Source: Bradyrhizobium sp. G127 (GTDB lineage Bacteria > Pseudomonadota > Alphaproteobacteria > Rhizobiales > Xanthobacteraceae). Taken from it: DNA of 64,000 nucleotides. Shown here piece by piece: positions 35,792-44,482 of this stretch. The position numbers and the translations under genes were made by a program. The stretch lies in contig NZ_JAKFGN010000001.1 in the NCBI RefSeq assembly GCF_021502575.1, forward strand, positions 2,294,001-2,358,000. The letters are read 5' to 3'. The notes beneath the pieces were generated by a model. The model saw nothing but the letters and a program-made list of their open reading frames with translations. It ran no database searches and was not told the DNA's origin. Each line of letters opens with the position of its first letter. The first letter of the stretch is position 1.

Positions 35792-36763
35792 CTAACTTGG
35801 GTTTAGAATGATCGAGTGGGAGTGATTTCCCGCTCCTTCGGCAAGCAGCACGTCGCGTTGATCTAGTTTTGCCGTGCGGGCAAATGCACCCGGTGAGCAA
35901 CCGATGCGTCGGCGAAACGCGGTGCTGAAGGCGCTGGCGGACTCGTAACCGATTTCGTCGGCAAGACGTTCAAGCGACTTTCCCCCGCGGCTGAGTGCAT
36001 CCTGCGCTAGCGTCATTCGCCACCGCGAGAGATATTCCATCGGAGCGCAGCCGAGCGTGTCGGAAAAACGGGCGGCAAAGGCCGACCGTGACATGCCGGC
36101 ACGCTTCGCAAGTTCGGCCACCGTCCATCCGGCGCGAACGTCGGCGTGCATCGCGCGCAGGACGCCAGCGATGGCCCGGTCCCGCATTCCCGTGAGCAAG
36201 CCGGGTGGCAAAGAGGTCTCGTTGATGCCGGGCCAGCGCAGACACTCCACCAGCATGACTTCGAGAAGTCTTTCCAGAACCATGTCCCGGCCCGGCCTGT
36301 CGGCGGCGCATTCCTCCATGACGAGATCGATAATGCGGGCGAGGCGTCCGGTATCGTTTTCAGCCGAGCGAATGTGGATCATCCGGGGCAGCAGCGCGAG
36401 CAGGAGCGAAGCGTTCGCGCGCTCGATCCGGAACGTTCCGCCCAGCATCTGAAGATCGGGTTCGCCGTCCGGATCGCCATGCCGAACCGCCGTGGCGGAC
36501 GGCTCGACCGGGACGCATGCGGCTCGCGGTTCGCTGGACAGTGTAAAGGCCGGTGTCGATGGCAGAAGGACAAAGTCTCCGCGATCGAGACGGACCGGAT
36601 CTGCCTTGTCGACCGCGAGCCAGCATTGTCCGGCGAGGACGATGGCAAATCCCGGCAGTTCGTAAGCCGCGTAGCGCACCCCCCATTTGCCTCGCGCCGT
36701 AATCGGCTTTGAGAGCGCGGCATGCGGGCGGAGCAGGGTGATGACGTCGCTGAAAGGGTCCAT
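35792..36763 (-). CDS. AraC-family regulator with cupin N-terminal domain
   Basis: The 323-residue protein has an AraC-binding/cupin_6 type sensor domain (about 1-190) and two C-terminal HTH motifs (TVAELAKRAGMSRSAFAARF and SLERLADEIGYESASAFSTAFRRRIGCSPG). The start is ATG 36763, in place of an upstream AT-rich extension. Its last codon directly abuts the DUF2493 remnant, and the final residues after the HTH may come from the junction. It is divergent from an SDR gene across 77 AT-rich bases, its probable target. Confidence 0.88.
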   Translation of the reverse strand: MDPFSDVITLLRPHAALSKPITARGKWGVRYAAYELPGFAIVLAGQCWLAVDKADPVRLDRGDFVLLPSTPAFTLSSEPRAACVPVEPSATAVRHGDPDGEPDLQMLGGTFRIERANASLLLALLPRMIHIRSAENDTGRLARIIDLVMEECAADRPGRDMVLERLLEVMLVECLRWPGINETSLPPGLLTGMRDRAIAGVLRAMHADVRAGWTVAELAKRAGMSRSAFAARFSDTLGCAPMEYLSRWRMTLAQDALSRGGKSLERLADEIGYESASAFSTAFRRRIGCSPGAFARTAKLDQRDVLLAEGAGNHSHSIILNPS

Positions 36764-36840
36764 CTTGGACGATCTGTAATGATAATAGGATTTTTTATTA
36801 TATATCATCTTGCGCGAATGTCTATTCTGAGGACAGAAAA

Positions 36841-37674
36841 ATGGAGCAGCGAATGACCAAAACAGTCCTCATCACCGGCACATCGTCGGGATACGGCAAG
36901 GCGACGGCCGAATTCTTTCTTGATCGCGGATGGAACGTTGTCGCCACCATGCGGCGTCCGGAACCGGACGTGTTCGCAACGTTGTCGGATCGTCTGAAGA
37001 TACTTCCGCTCGATGTCACCGATGCCGACAGCATCAGCCAGGCCATTGCCGATGGTGTCGCTGCGTTCGGCGCTATCGATGCGCTGGTGAACAATGCGGG
37101 GATCGGTCTGGCGTCGGCTGTCGAAGCCACTCCGGACAGCACAGTGCGCGAAATGTTCGAAACGAATACGTTCGGCGTGTTCGCCACCTGCCGCGCCGTC
37201 ATACCTCAGATGCGCAAACAGGCTCACGGCGTCATTATCAACGTGACGTCGAGCACGACCATCGGAGTGATGCCGCTCGTTGCGATCTACGCCGCGAGCA
37301 AATGCGCTGTCGAAGGTTTCACCGAGTCTCTCTCGTATGAGCTGGCCGGATTCAATATCAAGGCCAGGCTGGTGGAGCCGGGTTACGCGCCGACCACGAA
37401 TTTCACGGCGAACGGCGGTCCGCGCATGCAAGGTTTGATCCCGGCGGACTATGGCGCATTCGCTCAATCCTGTTTCGCGAAGATGGCCAGCTATCCGACG
37501 CCTTATTGCACCGAGGCGGAAGTCGCGGAGGCGACTTTCTCGGCAGCGACAGACGAGGGCGGGACGATCCGCTATCCGGCGGGCGCCGACACGAAACTCC
37601 TCGCGGCATTGCGCTGGACGACGTCGGAAGATCACTATCTGGGGAAGATGCGCGAGATGTTCGGGCCGGGCTGA
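36841..37674 (+). CDS. Classical SDR-family oxidoreductase
   Basis: The 277-residue NAD(P)-dependent enzyme has TGTSSGYG at residues 12-19, NNAG near 85, a catalytic Ser in NVTSSTT and Y-A-A-S-K. It resembles the KR-like SDRs that AraC-type regulators often flank divergently. The ATG at 36841 or 36853 may be used. A bidirectional terminator-like hairpin follows. Confidence 0.87.
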   Translation: MEQRMTKTVLITGTSSGYGKATAEFFLDRGWNVVATMRRPEPDVFATLSDRLKILPLDVTDADSISQAIADGVAAFGAIDALVNNAGIGLASAVEATPDSTVREMFETNTFGVFATCRAVIPQMRKQAHGVIINVTSSTTIGVMPLVAIYAASKCAVEGFTESLSYELAGFNIKARLVEPGYAPTTNFTANGGPRMQGLIPADYGAFAQSCFAKMASYPTPYCTEAEVAEATFSAATDEGGTIRYPAGADTKLLAALRWTTSEDHYLGKMREMFGPG

Positions 37675-37699
37675 CCGGATATTCGGTTAGCGCGCGGCG

Positions 37700-37738
37700 G
37701 CAGAGGAGGGAAGTGTCGTATCGCTTTGCCTCCTCTGC
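37700..37738. terminator. Hairpin between convergent SDR and GMC genes
   Basis: GCAGAGGAGG (37700-37709) and CCTCCTCTGC (37729-37738) are perfect 10-bp arms around a 19-base loop, placed between two convergent stop codons. There is no strong U-run, so efficiency is uncertain. Confidence 0.5.
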
Positions 37739-37768
37739 TGACCTTTGCCTGCGAGTTCGTCGTGTCGC

Positions 37769-39385
37769 TCAGATATCGTGCTCCTCGCGGAGTGCCCGGG
37801 CGGCTTTCTCGCCGATAATGACACACGGCGCCATCGTGTTTCCGGTGGTGATCCGCGGCATCACCGAGCCATCGGCGATGCGAAGCCTGTCGACGCCGTA
37901 GACCTTGAGCTTGCTGTCCACCACGGACCTCGCATCGAGCCCCATCTTCGCCGAGCAGGTCTGATGCCAGTAAGTCACCGCGGCATCGCGCACGAAGCGT
38001 TCCATCTCTGCCGCGCAGAGATTACCCGGCATCGACTCGCGTGCGACCAGCGGCGCGAAGGCGCGGGTGTTGCCCAGCGTGCGGCAGACATCCACACAAG
38101 CGATCGCCGCTTTCACGTCGTCGGGATGCGATAGCATGTTGAGTTCGAGCTGTGGCGTCGCAAGCGGATCGGCGCTTCGCAGGCTGACCTTGCCTCGGCT
38201 CTTCGGCAGGGCGAGGCCGGCGAACATCGTCCAGCCATGTGCCGGCGCTCCCCGGCTTGCGGTCTCGGCGCTCGGCACCGGAAACTCGACCTGACAGAAC
38301 AGCAGGTCTGGACTCTTGAGAGCGGAATCGGATTTCCAGTAGAGCGTCGCCTCGCTGCCGCTGTTCCTCGGCGCGACCGGTTCGCGATACTCCCAGATGC
38401 ATCCGAACGACACGTGATCCTGCAGGTTCTGTCCGACACCGGGCAGATGCTGCACCATGGGAACGTCGAGCGATCGAAGCTCGTACTCGTCGCCGATCCC
38501 GGAGCGCATCAGCACAGCCGGCGTCTGGATCGCGCCCAGCGAGAGTACAACCTCTGTTGCTGCATGGAATCGCAGCATCTGGCCGTCGCGGATCACCTCG
38601 ACACCGACGGCTCTTCCGCGTTCGACGAGGACGCGGGTTACCTGCGTGCCTGTCAGCAAAGTGAGATTGGGCCGGTCGAGAAACGGATACGTGTAGGCGC
38701 GAAAGATGGAGTGGCGTTTGCCGTTGCGGATGAGGACATCCGTGAAGGCGCAGCCGCCTTCACCTTCCATCATCTCCCCGTTCGGGCTGTGGAAGGTCGG
38801 AATGCCGATCTCTTTCGCCGCACCGAGCAGCGCGACCGCGGCCGGTCCGGGATCGGGCGACGGCTGTACGAAGACAGGGCCTCCGGTGCCCCGGTGGCGC
38901 GGATCGGAAACGCCTTGCCAGTTTTCAATGTCCCGGAAGATCTCGGAGACCGCGTCATAGCCCCAGGAGTCATCGCCGGTTTCCTCGGCGAAGAAGTCCC
39001 AGTCGCTGCGGTGGCCGCGCGCCCACACCATGACGTTGATGCTTGAGCCGCCGCCGAGAACCTTGCCCATCGACATCGGAAGCGCTCGGCCGTTCAGATG
39101 AGGATTGGGCTCCGCAACGAAACTCCAGTCCGTTGCGCTGCCGAGATTGGCGGGCCATGCCCCGGGTTCCATGACAGTGGGCACCTCATCGCTGCCGCCT
39201 GCCTCGATCAGCAGCACCCGGACCGACGGATTTTCAGCTAGACGGCGCGCAACCACCGAGCCGGCGCTGCCCGCTCCGCAAACGATAAAGTCGAAGCTGT
39301 TGCGGAGATTCTCGAATTGCCGGCGTTGATTGTCGGCAACCCGGTCCGCGAATTCCGGAAGGTCGGACGGGAGAATGTCAGTCAT
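37769..39385 (-). CDS. GMC-family FAD-dependent oxidoreductase
   Basis: The 538-residue flavoenzyme belongs to the choline/alcohol dehydrogenase group. The FAD-binding motif GAGSAG lies at residues 37-42 with E61 (LLIEAGG) for the ribose. The second signature is MVWARGHRSDWD, and the C-terminal catalytic pair lies in YWHQTCSAKMG and ITTGNTMAP. Substrate is unknown. The start at 39385 is chosen because the upstream in-frame extension is low-complexity. Confidence 0.9.
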   Translation of the reverse strand: MTDILPSDLPEFADRVADNQRRQFENLRNSFDFIVCGAGSAGSVVARRLAENPSVRVLLIEAGGSDEVPTVMEPGAWPANLGSATDWSFVAEPNPHLNGRALPMSMGKVLGGGSSINVMVWARGHRSDWDFFAEETGDDSWGYDAVSEIFRDIENWQGVSDPRHRGTGGPVFVQPSPDPGPAAVALLGAAKEIGIPTFHSPNGEMMEGEGGCAFTDVLIRNGKRHSIFRAYTYPFLDRPNLTLLTGTQVTRVLVERGRAVGVEVIRDGQMLRFHAATEVVLSLGAIQTPAVLMRSGIGDEYELRSLDVPMVQHLPGVGQNLQDHVSFGCIWEYREPVAPRNSGSEATLYWKSDSALKSPDLLFCQVEFPVPSAETASRGAPAHGWTMFAGLALPKSRGKVSLRSADPLATPQLELNMLSHPDDVKAAIACVDVCRTLGNTRAFAPLVARESMPGNLCAAEMERFVRDAAVTYWHQTCSAKMGLDARSVVDSKLKVYGVDRLRIADGSVMPRITTGNTMAPCVIIGEKAARALREEHDI

Positions 39386-39802
39386 GGGAATGCTCCAGAT
39401 CAGTTGGCAGGGCTTGGGATGTGTCCGGACAGGCGCCGGTGGGAAAGGGAGACAGCAGCCGGCGGGAAGGCGCAGGCGTGCCTTACGAATCGTGTCGCTC
39501 TCGCGGGCGGGGGGTCTTGGTGGAACTGTTCCTCTCGGACCTGGCCGACGGAACCGATGGAGATCGAGAGCTTGGGCCGAGCAATGGGCGGTTCCTCCGA
39601 ATGGCAAGATGCGAACGGCCGGGTCGCAGCCCCCAGACGGCCCGACAGCACGCTATCAAATATATCATATTCATCATATCCATCAAATTTATCAAAATAG
39701 ACTTCTTGCCCCTTGTCAATGGGGGGCAGGAAGGCAAGATTGTGGCGTATGGAAGCGGGACAGGCGGTGAGCCCCCTGAACCCGGGGGCAGAAACGGAAC
39801 GC
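39386..39802. other. 417-base divergent intergenic region
   Basis: This separates the GMC gene from the divergent HTH-GAF gene and must carry both promoters. The notable feature is a block of five 9-bp repeats at 39655-39699. The remainder is GC-rich with overlapping shadow frames but no convincing gene. Confidence 0.6.
39655..39699 (+). repeat. Five tandem 9-bp AT-rich repeats
   Basis: The units are ATCAAATAT, ATCATATTC, ATCATATCC, ATCAAATTT and ATCAAAATA, following one another without gaps, consensus ATCAWATWY. They lie about 100 bases before the HTH-GAF gene in GC-rich surroundings. They look like an iterated binding site and could be the operator of the protein encoded next. Confidence 0.7.
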
Positions 39803-40939
39803 ATGGACAAAGAAATTCTGACAACAGCGGAGGCTGCCAAGATCCTCGGCGTTTCGGTGCGAACGGCGCAGCTTCTGATCGAGGGCGGCTCTATCCCGTC
39901 ATGGAAGACTCCGGGGGGGCATCGCCGGGTCTACCGCCGCGACGTTCTCGCGGTGATCTCGGGCACGAGCCAGGTGCCGGTCTTTGCCTCCGCGCGCGTC
40001 ATCCTCATCGCGCGCGCCGAACGCATCGCCGACTATGAAAGCGTTCTGGCCGGGGTGAATTCCTGCTCCGTCGACAGCTACACCGATCCCTTTGCGGCGC
40101 TGCTTGCGATCGGCTCCAGGTTGCCGGCTGCAGTCGTGATCGAGGCCGAACAATCGGCGGCCACCCGATTGGGTCTGGTGGAGAGCCTGCGGTCCGATCC
40201 GGCGCTTGGACGCACGCAAGTCATGATTGTCGGTTACCCGGCAGACGCGCGTCCGAGCGTCGTGGGCGATCTGGACTCACCGATGACACAGTTCATCGAC
40301 GGACTGTCCGCGCTCCCCGAGGCGATCGAGGCCGCCCTTCGCGGTGTCGAGAAGACAGTGTATTTCGAGACCCCGCCGTCCTTTCCCATTCCCGGCAATG
40401 AGGGTCAGCGGCTTCTTGCTCTCGAACGCTCGGGCCTTGTGGATACACCGCCGGAGGATGCGTTTGATCGCCTGACATGGCTGGCCGCGCGCAGCCTCGA
40501 TGCGCCGATCGCGCTGCTCACAATGCTCACCCCGACCCGGCAATGGTTCAAGTCGCATCACGGGCTCGATATGGTCGATACTCCGCGGAGCTGGGCGTTC
40601 TGCAACTACACGATTTTGCAGAAGGGTATCTTTCTCAGCGAGGATCTCGCGGCCGACAAGCGGTTCGCGGACAATCCGGCTGTGGCCGGCGAACTCGGAT
40701 TTCGGTTCTACGCCGGATCGCCGGTCGTTGATCCGGATGGCTTTACGTTAGGTTCGCTCTGCGTGATCGACACCCGGCCGCGCACGCTTGACGACACCCA
40801 GAAGCAGATCCTCGGGAATCTCGCGGCGCTGGCCTCGGACGAAATCAAGCTGCGCGCCACGGACCGGCAATTGCGCTGGGCTCTCGATCATTCAACTGCG
40901 AAAATGGAGCGGCGCAGCGCAAGTATCGATCAGGGATGA
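39803..40939 (+). CDS. Excisionase-like HTH protein with C-terminal GAF domain
   Basis: The 378-residue protein has an N-terminal MerR/excisionase-type HTH_17 domain (about 5-55: TTAEAAKILGVSVRTAQLLIEGGSI, then TPGGHRRVYRRD). A middle segment (about 65-190) resembles a receiver-like alpha/beta fold without the phosphorylation Asp being clear. A GAF domain occupies about 205-365 (WFKSHHGLDMVDTPRSWAFC, RFYAGSPVVDPDG, LGSLCVID). This joins DNA binding and small-molecule or redox sensing. Five AT-rich repeats upstream may be its operator. Confidence 0.75.
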   Translation: MDKEILTTAEAAKILGVSVRTAQLLIEGGSIPSWKTPGGHRRVYRRDVLAVISGTSQVPVFASARVILIARAERIADYESVLAGVNSCSVDSYTDPFAALLAIGSRLPAAVVIEAEQSAATRLGLVESLRSDPALGRTQVMIVGYPADARPSVVGDLDSPMTQFIDGLSALPEAIEAALRGVEKTVYFETPPSFPIPGNEGQRLLALERSGLVDTPPEDAFDRLTWLAARSLDAPIALLTMLTPTRQWFKSHHGLDMVDTPRSWAFCNYTILQKGIFLSEDLAADKRFADNPAVAGELGFRFYAGSPVVDPDGFTLGSLCVIDTRPRTLDDTQKQILGNLAALASDEIKLRATDRQLRWALDHSTAKMERRSASIDQG

Positions 40940-40973
40940 TCAATCGATCCAAAGATCAAAGGCGAGATCGCCG

Positions 40974-41525
40974 TCACCGCCTGAGCATTTCGTAAACAAC
41001 CGGATTGTCGGCGCAGGCGCCGAAGCCGCATTCCAGCAGCGCCGACACAGCATTGAGCGCCGTCAGGCCGATCACAAGCCAGATCGCAACGCGCGCGAAG
41101 GTGCTGACCGAAACGTGTGACGGGCCGTCATTGTTCTCGAACTGGCTGTCGAACAGCAGGACGGCGGCAAGCATCCCGATGGCCGCGACAAATCCCAGCA
41201 ACGCCCACGTATAATAATGATAACCGAGGATCGCCGAACCGTATCCGGCATCTCCCGGCATGATGTGCAGCAGGATCTGTCGCGTCGATACCATCGCGCC
41301 AATGAGGGCAGCCAGCAGCGACAGCGCGTAATGGCTCGGGCGAGGTCCGAAGCGGATGTTCAGGATCGGTCCGATGGCGAGGGCCGCGAACATGATGCGC
41401 TGGAGCAGGCACAGCGGGCAGGGAAGTTCCTTCAATATGAATTGAGCGGCGAATGCTGCAGCCAGCACGGCGGCAACCGCATAGAGGCTGAGCGCATTGA
41501 GGATGACGGCGCGGGCAGGGGTCAT
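40974..41525 (-). CDS. dsbB: DsbB-family disulfide bond formation protein
   Basis: The 183-residue inner-membrane protein has four to five helices and reoxidises DsbA with quinone. The redox pairs are C36-P-L-C39 (ELPCPLCLLQR) and C166...C171 near the C terminus. The second pair is spaced by four residues, as in DsbB homologues that lack the long periplasmic loop. The ATG at 41525 is chosen. A small DUF5993 gene lies eight bases upstream. Confidence 0.85.
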   Translation of the reverse strand: MTPARAVILNALSLYAVAAVLAAAFAAQFILKELPCPLCLLQRIMFAALAIGPILNIRFGPRPSHYALSLLAALIGAMVSTRQILLHIMPGDAGYGSAILGYHYYTWALLGFVAAIGMLAAVLLFDSQFENNDGPSHVSVSTFARVAIWLVIGLTALNAVSALLECGFGACADNPVVYEMLRR

Positions 41526-41533
41526 GACGCGCC

Positions 41534-41692
41534 TCAGAACGACAGTTTGAGTGTATCGGTCGCGTGATGCAGATAGGTCGCGACGCACGCGACAAGCACG
41601 GCGGCTGTCAGCGCTAGGGCAAGTGATCGCGATCCGCGCCATGCAACGAGCATGACGATTGTGATGGCGATAAACAGCGCGGTGAATTCCAT
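41534..41692 (-). CDS. DUF5993 small membrane protein
   Basis: The 52-residue protein starts MEFTALFIAITIVML and ends HHATDTLKLSF, with two hydrophobic helices. It matches my recollection of the DUF5993 family, which is encoded directly upstream of dsbB. The stop is eight bases before the dsbB ATG, indicating co-translation. Function is unknown; a partner of DsbB is plausible. Confidence 0.7.
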   Translation of the reverse strand: MEFTALFIAITIVMLVAWRGSRSLALALTAAVLVACVATYLHHATDTLKLSF

Positions 41693-41774
41693 GTTGGCCC
41701 CGTTCGAATGCCCGTCTGCACCTTACGATGGATTCGCCGATCCGCTATCGCATCATTGGCTGGCGGCGGCTTCG

Positions 41775-42395
41775 TCAGCCTTCGATCACTTCATCGGCTC
41801 TGGATGCGCGGGCCGGGCGGCTGCGCGCAAGCGCGGGATCGATATGCGCCCGGACCTGCGCGATCGGGGCGTCGGTATCGATGCCCATCAGGTTTCTGAC
41901 CTTGAAGTTGCCTTCGGCGCTGATCGCGACATAGGAGCCAACGATACCGTCGATCCGCTGCTCATTGGCGAACGGAAGCAGCAGCCGTTCGTAGGAGACT
42001 TCCTTCCCGTCGGCATCTCTTACCAGAGAGATCGAATAAGTCGGAAGCCGCGATTTGAGGCAGGCGCGATAGAACGGCTCGACGACGCGATAGCGTTGCG
42101 GCCCGATCGCGTCGTCGAGAAAGCGCGTCGCTTCCAGATCGCGCGCCGGATAGTCGTTGCCGTAAACCTGCGTCAGCCGCGCGCCCTCATGGGTGATCAG
42201 GAACCGCGCTGTTTCACCGTCGCCGATGACGTCGAAGGCCATCATGTTGATGAGTTCATCCGCCACGCGGCTCGGACGATAGTCGCGCAGTCGCGGCAGT
42301 GTTTGTCCGGGCTGCAGCGCATGGATCCAGGAATTCAGCAGGTCAAGCTGCCTGACCGACCGGATGGCGCAAGGGGCGACGTTTTCAAATGTCAT
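41775..42395 (-). CDS. PAS_5-type sensor domain protein (copy 1)
   Basis: The 206-residue soluble protein consists of one PAS_5-like fold. Family segments are LLNSWIHALQPGQTLPRLRDYRP, ARFLITHEGARLTQVYG, YRACLKSRLPTYSISLVRD and YERLLLPFA. It shares this order with the protein at 45912-46514. No output domain is attached. Such proteins are common in Bradyrhizobium relatives and their role is unknown. Confidence 0.8.
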   Translation of the reverse strand: MTFENVAPCAIRSVRQLDLLNSWIHALQPGQTLPRLRDYRPSRVADELINMMAFDVIGDGETARFLITHEGARLTQVYGNDYPARDLEATRFLDDAIGPQRYRVVEPFYRACLKSRLPTYSISLVRDADGKEVSYERLLLPFANEQRIDGIVGSYVAISAEGNFKVRNLMGIDTDAPIAQVRAHIDPALARSRPARASRADEVIEG

Positions 42396-42548
42396 GGCTG
42401 AAATGGTGACCGAATCGGTGCCGCATGGTTGCATCGGTCATTGGTCCGGACAAGCTGGAACCGGTAGCTGAGTTGGGGCTGACGCATCTTCAATGCCACC
42501 GTGTTGTCCTGTAAAACGGCGCAGACCACAGCGGCGGGGAATTTCGTT

Positions 42549-42908
42549 TTGGCCATCACCATTTACGGCATCAAGAACTGCGACACGATGAAGAAGGCCC
42601 GCGCGTGGCTGGACAAGCACGGCGTCGAGTACAACTTTCACGATTACAAGGCCGTGGGCGTCGAGAAGGAGCGGCTGGCGCACTGGAGCAAGACGGTGGG
42701 CTGGGAGACGCTGCTCAATCGTGCCGGCACCACGTTCCGGAAATTGCCGGACGCCGACAAAGACAACATCACCGAGAAGAAGGCGCTGGCGCTGATGCTC
42801 GCGCAGCCGTCGATGATCAAGCGCCCGGTTCTGGAGATCGGCGGCAAGCTGCTGGTCGGCTTCAAGCCGGAAATCTACGAGACGTCGGTGAAACCCCGAC
42901 GGGGTTAG
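42549..42908 (+). CDS. ArsC/Spx-like reductase (YffB type)
   Basis: The 119-residue thioredoxin-fold protein reads ITIYGIKNCDTMKKARAWLD with the single redox Cys11, and ends with KRPVLEIGGKLLVGFKPE. This is the YffB/YfgD-like branch of the ArsC family; true arsenate reduction is doubtful. A TTG start at 42549 matches family start positions. Its end overlaps the convergent TetR gene by four bases. Confidence 0.85.
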   Translation: MAITIYGIKNCDTMKKARAWLDKHGVEYNFHDYKAVGVEKERLAHWSKTVGWETLLNRAGTTFRKLPDADKDNITEKKALALMLAQPSMIKRPVLEIGGKLLVGFKPEIYETSVKPRRG

Positions 42909-43489
42909 CGCCGCTTTCCAATTCGCGCTTTCACAAGGCCTGCGGCTGCCCGGCCGGCCGCTTCGATATAGGCCGGATCGCGATGGATGAGCGTGGTTGA
43001 AAACGCTCCATCCAGCAGAATGACGATCTGGCGCGCCAGATCGCCCGCATTTCCGATTCCGCCATCCGACATCACCCCGGCCAGCCAGGATTCGACGTTC
43101 GACTTGTGTCGCGCGCCGATCTTCATGGCGGGATGTCCCGGCAGGCCCGCGAGTTCGGCGGCAGTCCGCAGGAAGCCGCAGCCTTTCCATTTCGGATGCC
43201 GCGCGGATTTCGCGAGATTGGTGAAGATGCCTTCGATCTTCGCCGGCAGCGAACCCTTGGTGTCCTGAAACCAGCGCGCGAACGTCTTGAGGTTCGGCTG
43301 GTCGCGCGCGTCGAGATAGGCGGCGATCAGATCGTCCTTGCTCTTGAAATGATAGTAGAGCGTCCGTTTGGTCACCCTGGCTTTTTCGGCCACGGCGTCC
43401 ACGCTGACGCTGCGGATTCCCTCGCCGTAGTACAGCTTTGCGGCGGCTTCGATGATACGGGTGCGGGTAGGTCGGGCATCTCTCGGCAT
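42905..43489 (-). CDS. TetR/AcrR-family transcriptional regulator
   Basis: The 194-residue protein has the TetR HTH at about 8-55 (TRTRIIEAAAKLYYGEGIRSV, then KARVTKRTLYYHFKSKDDLI) and a C-terminal ligand domain of the type with LDGAF near the end. It is divergent from an enoyl-CoA hydratase gene; the shared 85-base region contains TGTATAC-based repeats that are candidate operators. Confidence 0.88.
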   Translation of the reverse strand: MPRDARPTRTRIIEAAAKLYYGEGIRSVSVDAVAEKARVTKRTLYYHFKSKDDLIAAYLDARDQPNLKTFARWFQDTKGSLPAKIEGIFTNLAKSARHPKWKGCGFLRTAAELAGLPGHPAMKIGARHKSNVESWLAGVMSDGGIGNAGDLARQIVILLDGAFSTTLIHRDPAYIEAAGRAAAGLVKARIGKRR

Positions 43490-43497
43490 GTGACGTA

Positions 43498-43522
43498 TGT
43501 ATACCGTATAGTGTGTATACAC
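43498..43522. promoter_or_regulatory. TGTATAC repeats, candidate TetR operator
   Basis: TGTATAC at 43498-43504 and the palindrome GTGTATACAC at 43513-43522 lie between the divergent TetR and enoyl-CoA hydratase starts. The two copies are 16 bases apart. Confidence 0.5.
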
Positions 43523-43574
43523 AAACCGTTTCCGGGGGCACCGTCAGGCATCGCTGCATCAACCGGAAAATTCA

Positions 43575-44378
43575 ATGGCCGACAATATTCTTTTCAACGC
43601 ACGGGACGGGATCGCAACGCTGACGCTCAACCGGCCGGAGAAACTTAATGCACTCAGCTACGCGCTGATTGACGAGATGATGCTGGCGCTTGCCCGGGTG
43701 GAATCCGATCCTGCGCTTCGTGTGGTGATATTGACCGGGAGCGGGGAGCGCGCATTTTCGGCGGGCGCGGACATCAGCGAGTTCTCGCGCACCGTGCGAG
43801 ACGGGCCGGATGCCGCGATCCGCGAGTTTGTCAGGCGCGGCCAGACCCTGACGGCGCGGCTGGAAGCGTTCGGGAAGCCGGTCATCGCGGCCATTAACGG
43901 CCTCGCTTATGGCGGCGGATGCGAGATCACGGAGGCCGTACATCTGGCTGTCGCCAGCGACCGCGCGATATTCGCGAAGCCTGAAATCAACCTCGGTATG
44001 CCGCCGACGTTTGGCGGGACGCAACGCTTGCCGCGCCTCGCGGGACGCAAGCGAGCGCTTCAATTGCTCCTGACGGGCGATCCCTTTTCACCCGCACAGG
44101 CACTCGACATGGGGCTGATCAACCAGATTGTTCCTCATGGCGAACTTCTGGCCGCCGCGGAAGATATGGCTCGGCGGATTATGCGACATTCGCCGCTGGC
44201 CGCAGCAAGCATCCTGACGGTCGTGACGCGCGGTCTCAATATGAGCATCGCGGAAGGCCTGCAGGTCGAAAGCGAGCAGTTCGCGCGGGTTGCCCCGACG
44301 CACGATCTTCGTGAGGGGCTTGCGGCCTGGATGGACCGCCGTCATCCGCGATACAATGGTTCCTGGGCCGCGCTTTAG
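43575..44378 (+). CDS. Enoyl-CoA hydratase/isomerase family protein
   Basis: The 267-residue crotonase-fold enzyme acts on acyl-CoA thioesters. The oxyanion-hole segments [10 protein letters not shown] and [11 protein letters not shown] are present. The residues of the second block ([23 protein letters not shown]) keep the catalytic Glu region. The end [18 protein letters not shown] segment ([19 protein letters not shown]) is typical. It is divergent from TetR and likely regulated by it. Confidence 0.9.
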   Translation: MADNILFNARDGIATLTLNRPEKLNALSYALIDEMMLALARVESDPALRVVILTGSGERAFSAGADISEFSRTVRDGPDAAIREFVRRGQTLTARLEAFGKPVIAAINGLAYGGGCEITEAVHLAVASDRAIFAKPEINLGMPPTFGGTQRLPRLAGRKRALQLLLTGDPFSPAQALDMGLINQIVPHGELLAAAEDMARRIMRHSPLAAASILTVVTRGLNMSIAEGLQVESEQFARVAPTHDLREGLAAWMDRRHPRYNGSWAAL

Positions 44379-44482
44379 AAGCGCCTGTTATAATATTCTT
44401 CTTGAGGGCTGCGACATTCTGGCGCAGGGTTCGCGGGCGGGTCATTTCCACCGTTCGACGCTCCCCGCACAGGATTCTTCCC

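Noticed and set aside
42549-42908. Arsenate reductase belonging to the arsenic-type permease
   Set aside because: It lies 20 kb away and belongs to the YffB branch with a single Cys, so arsenate reduction is not supported.
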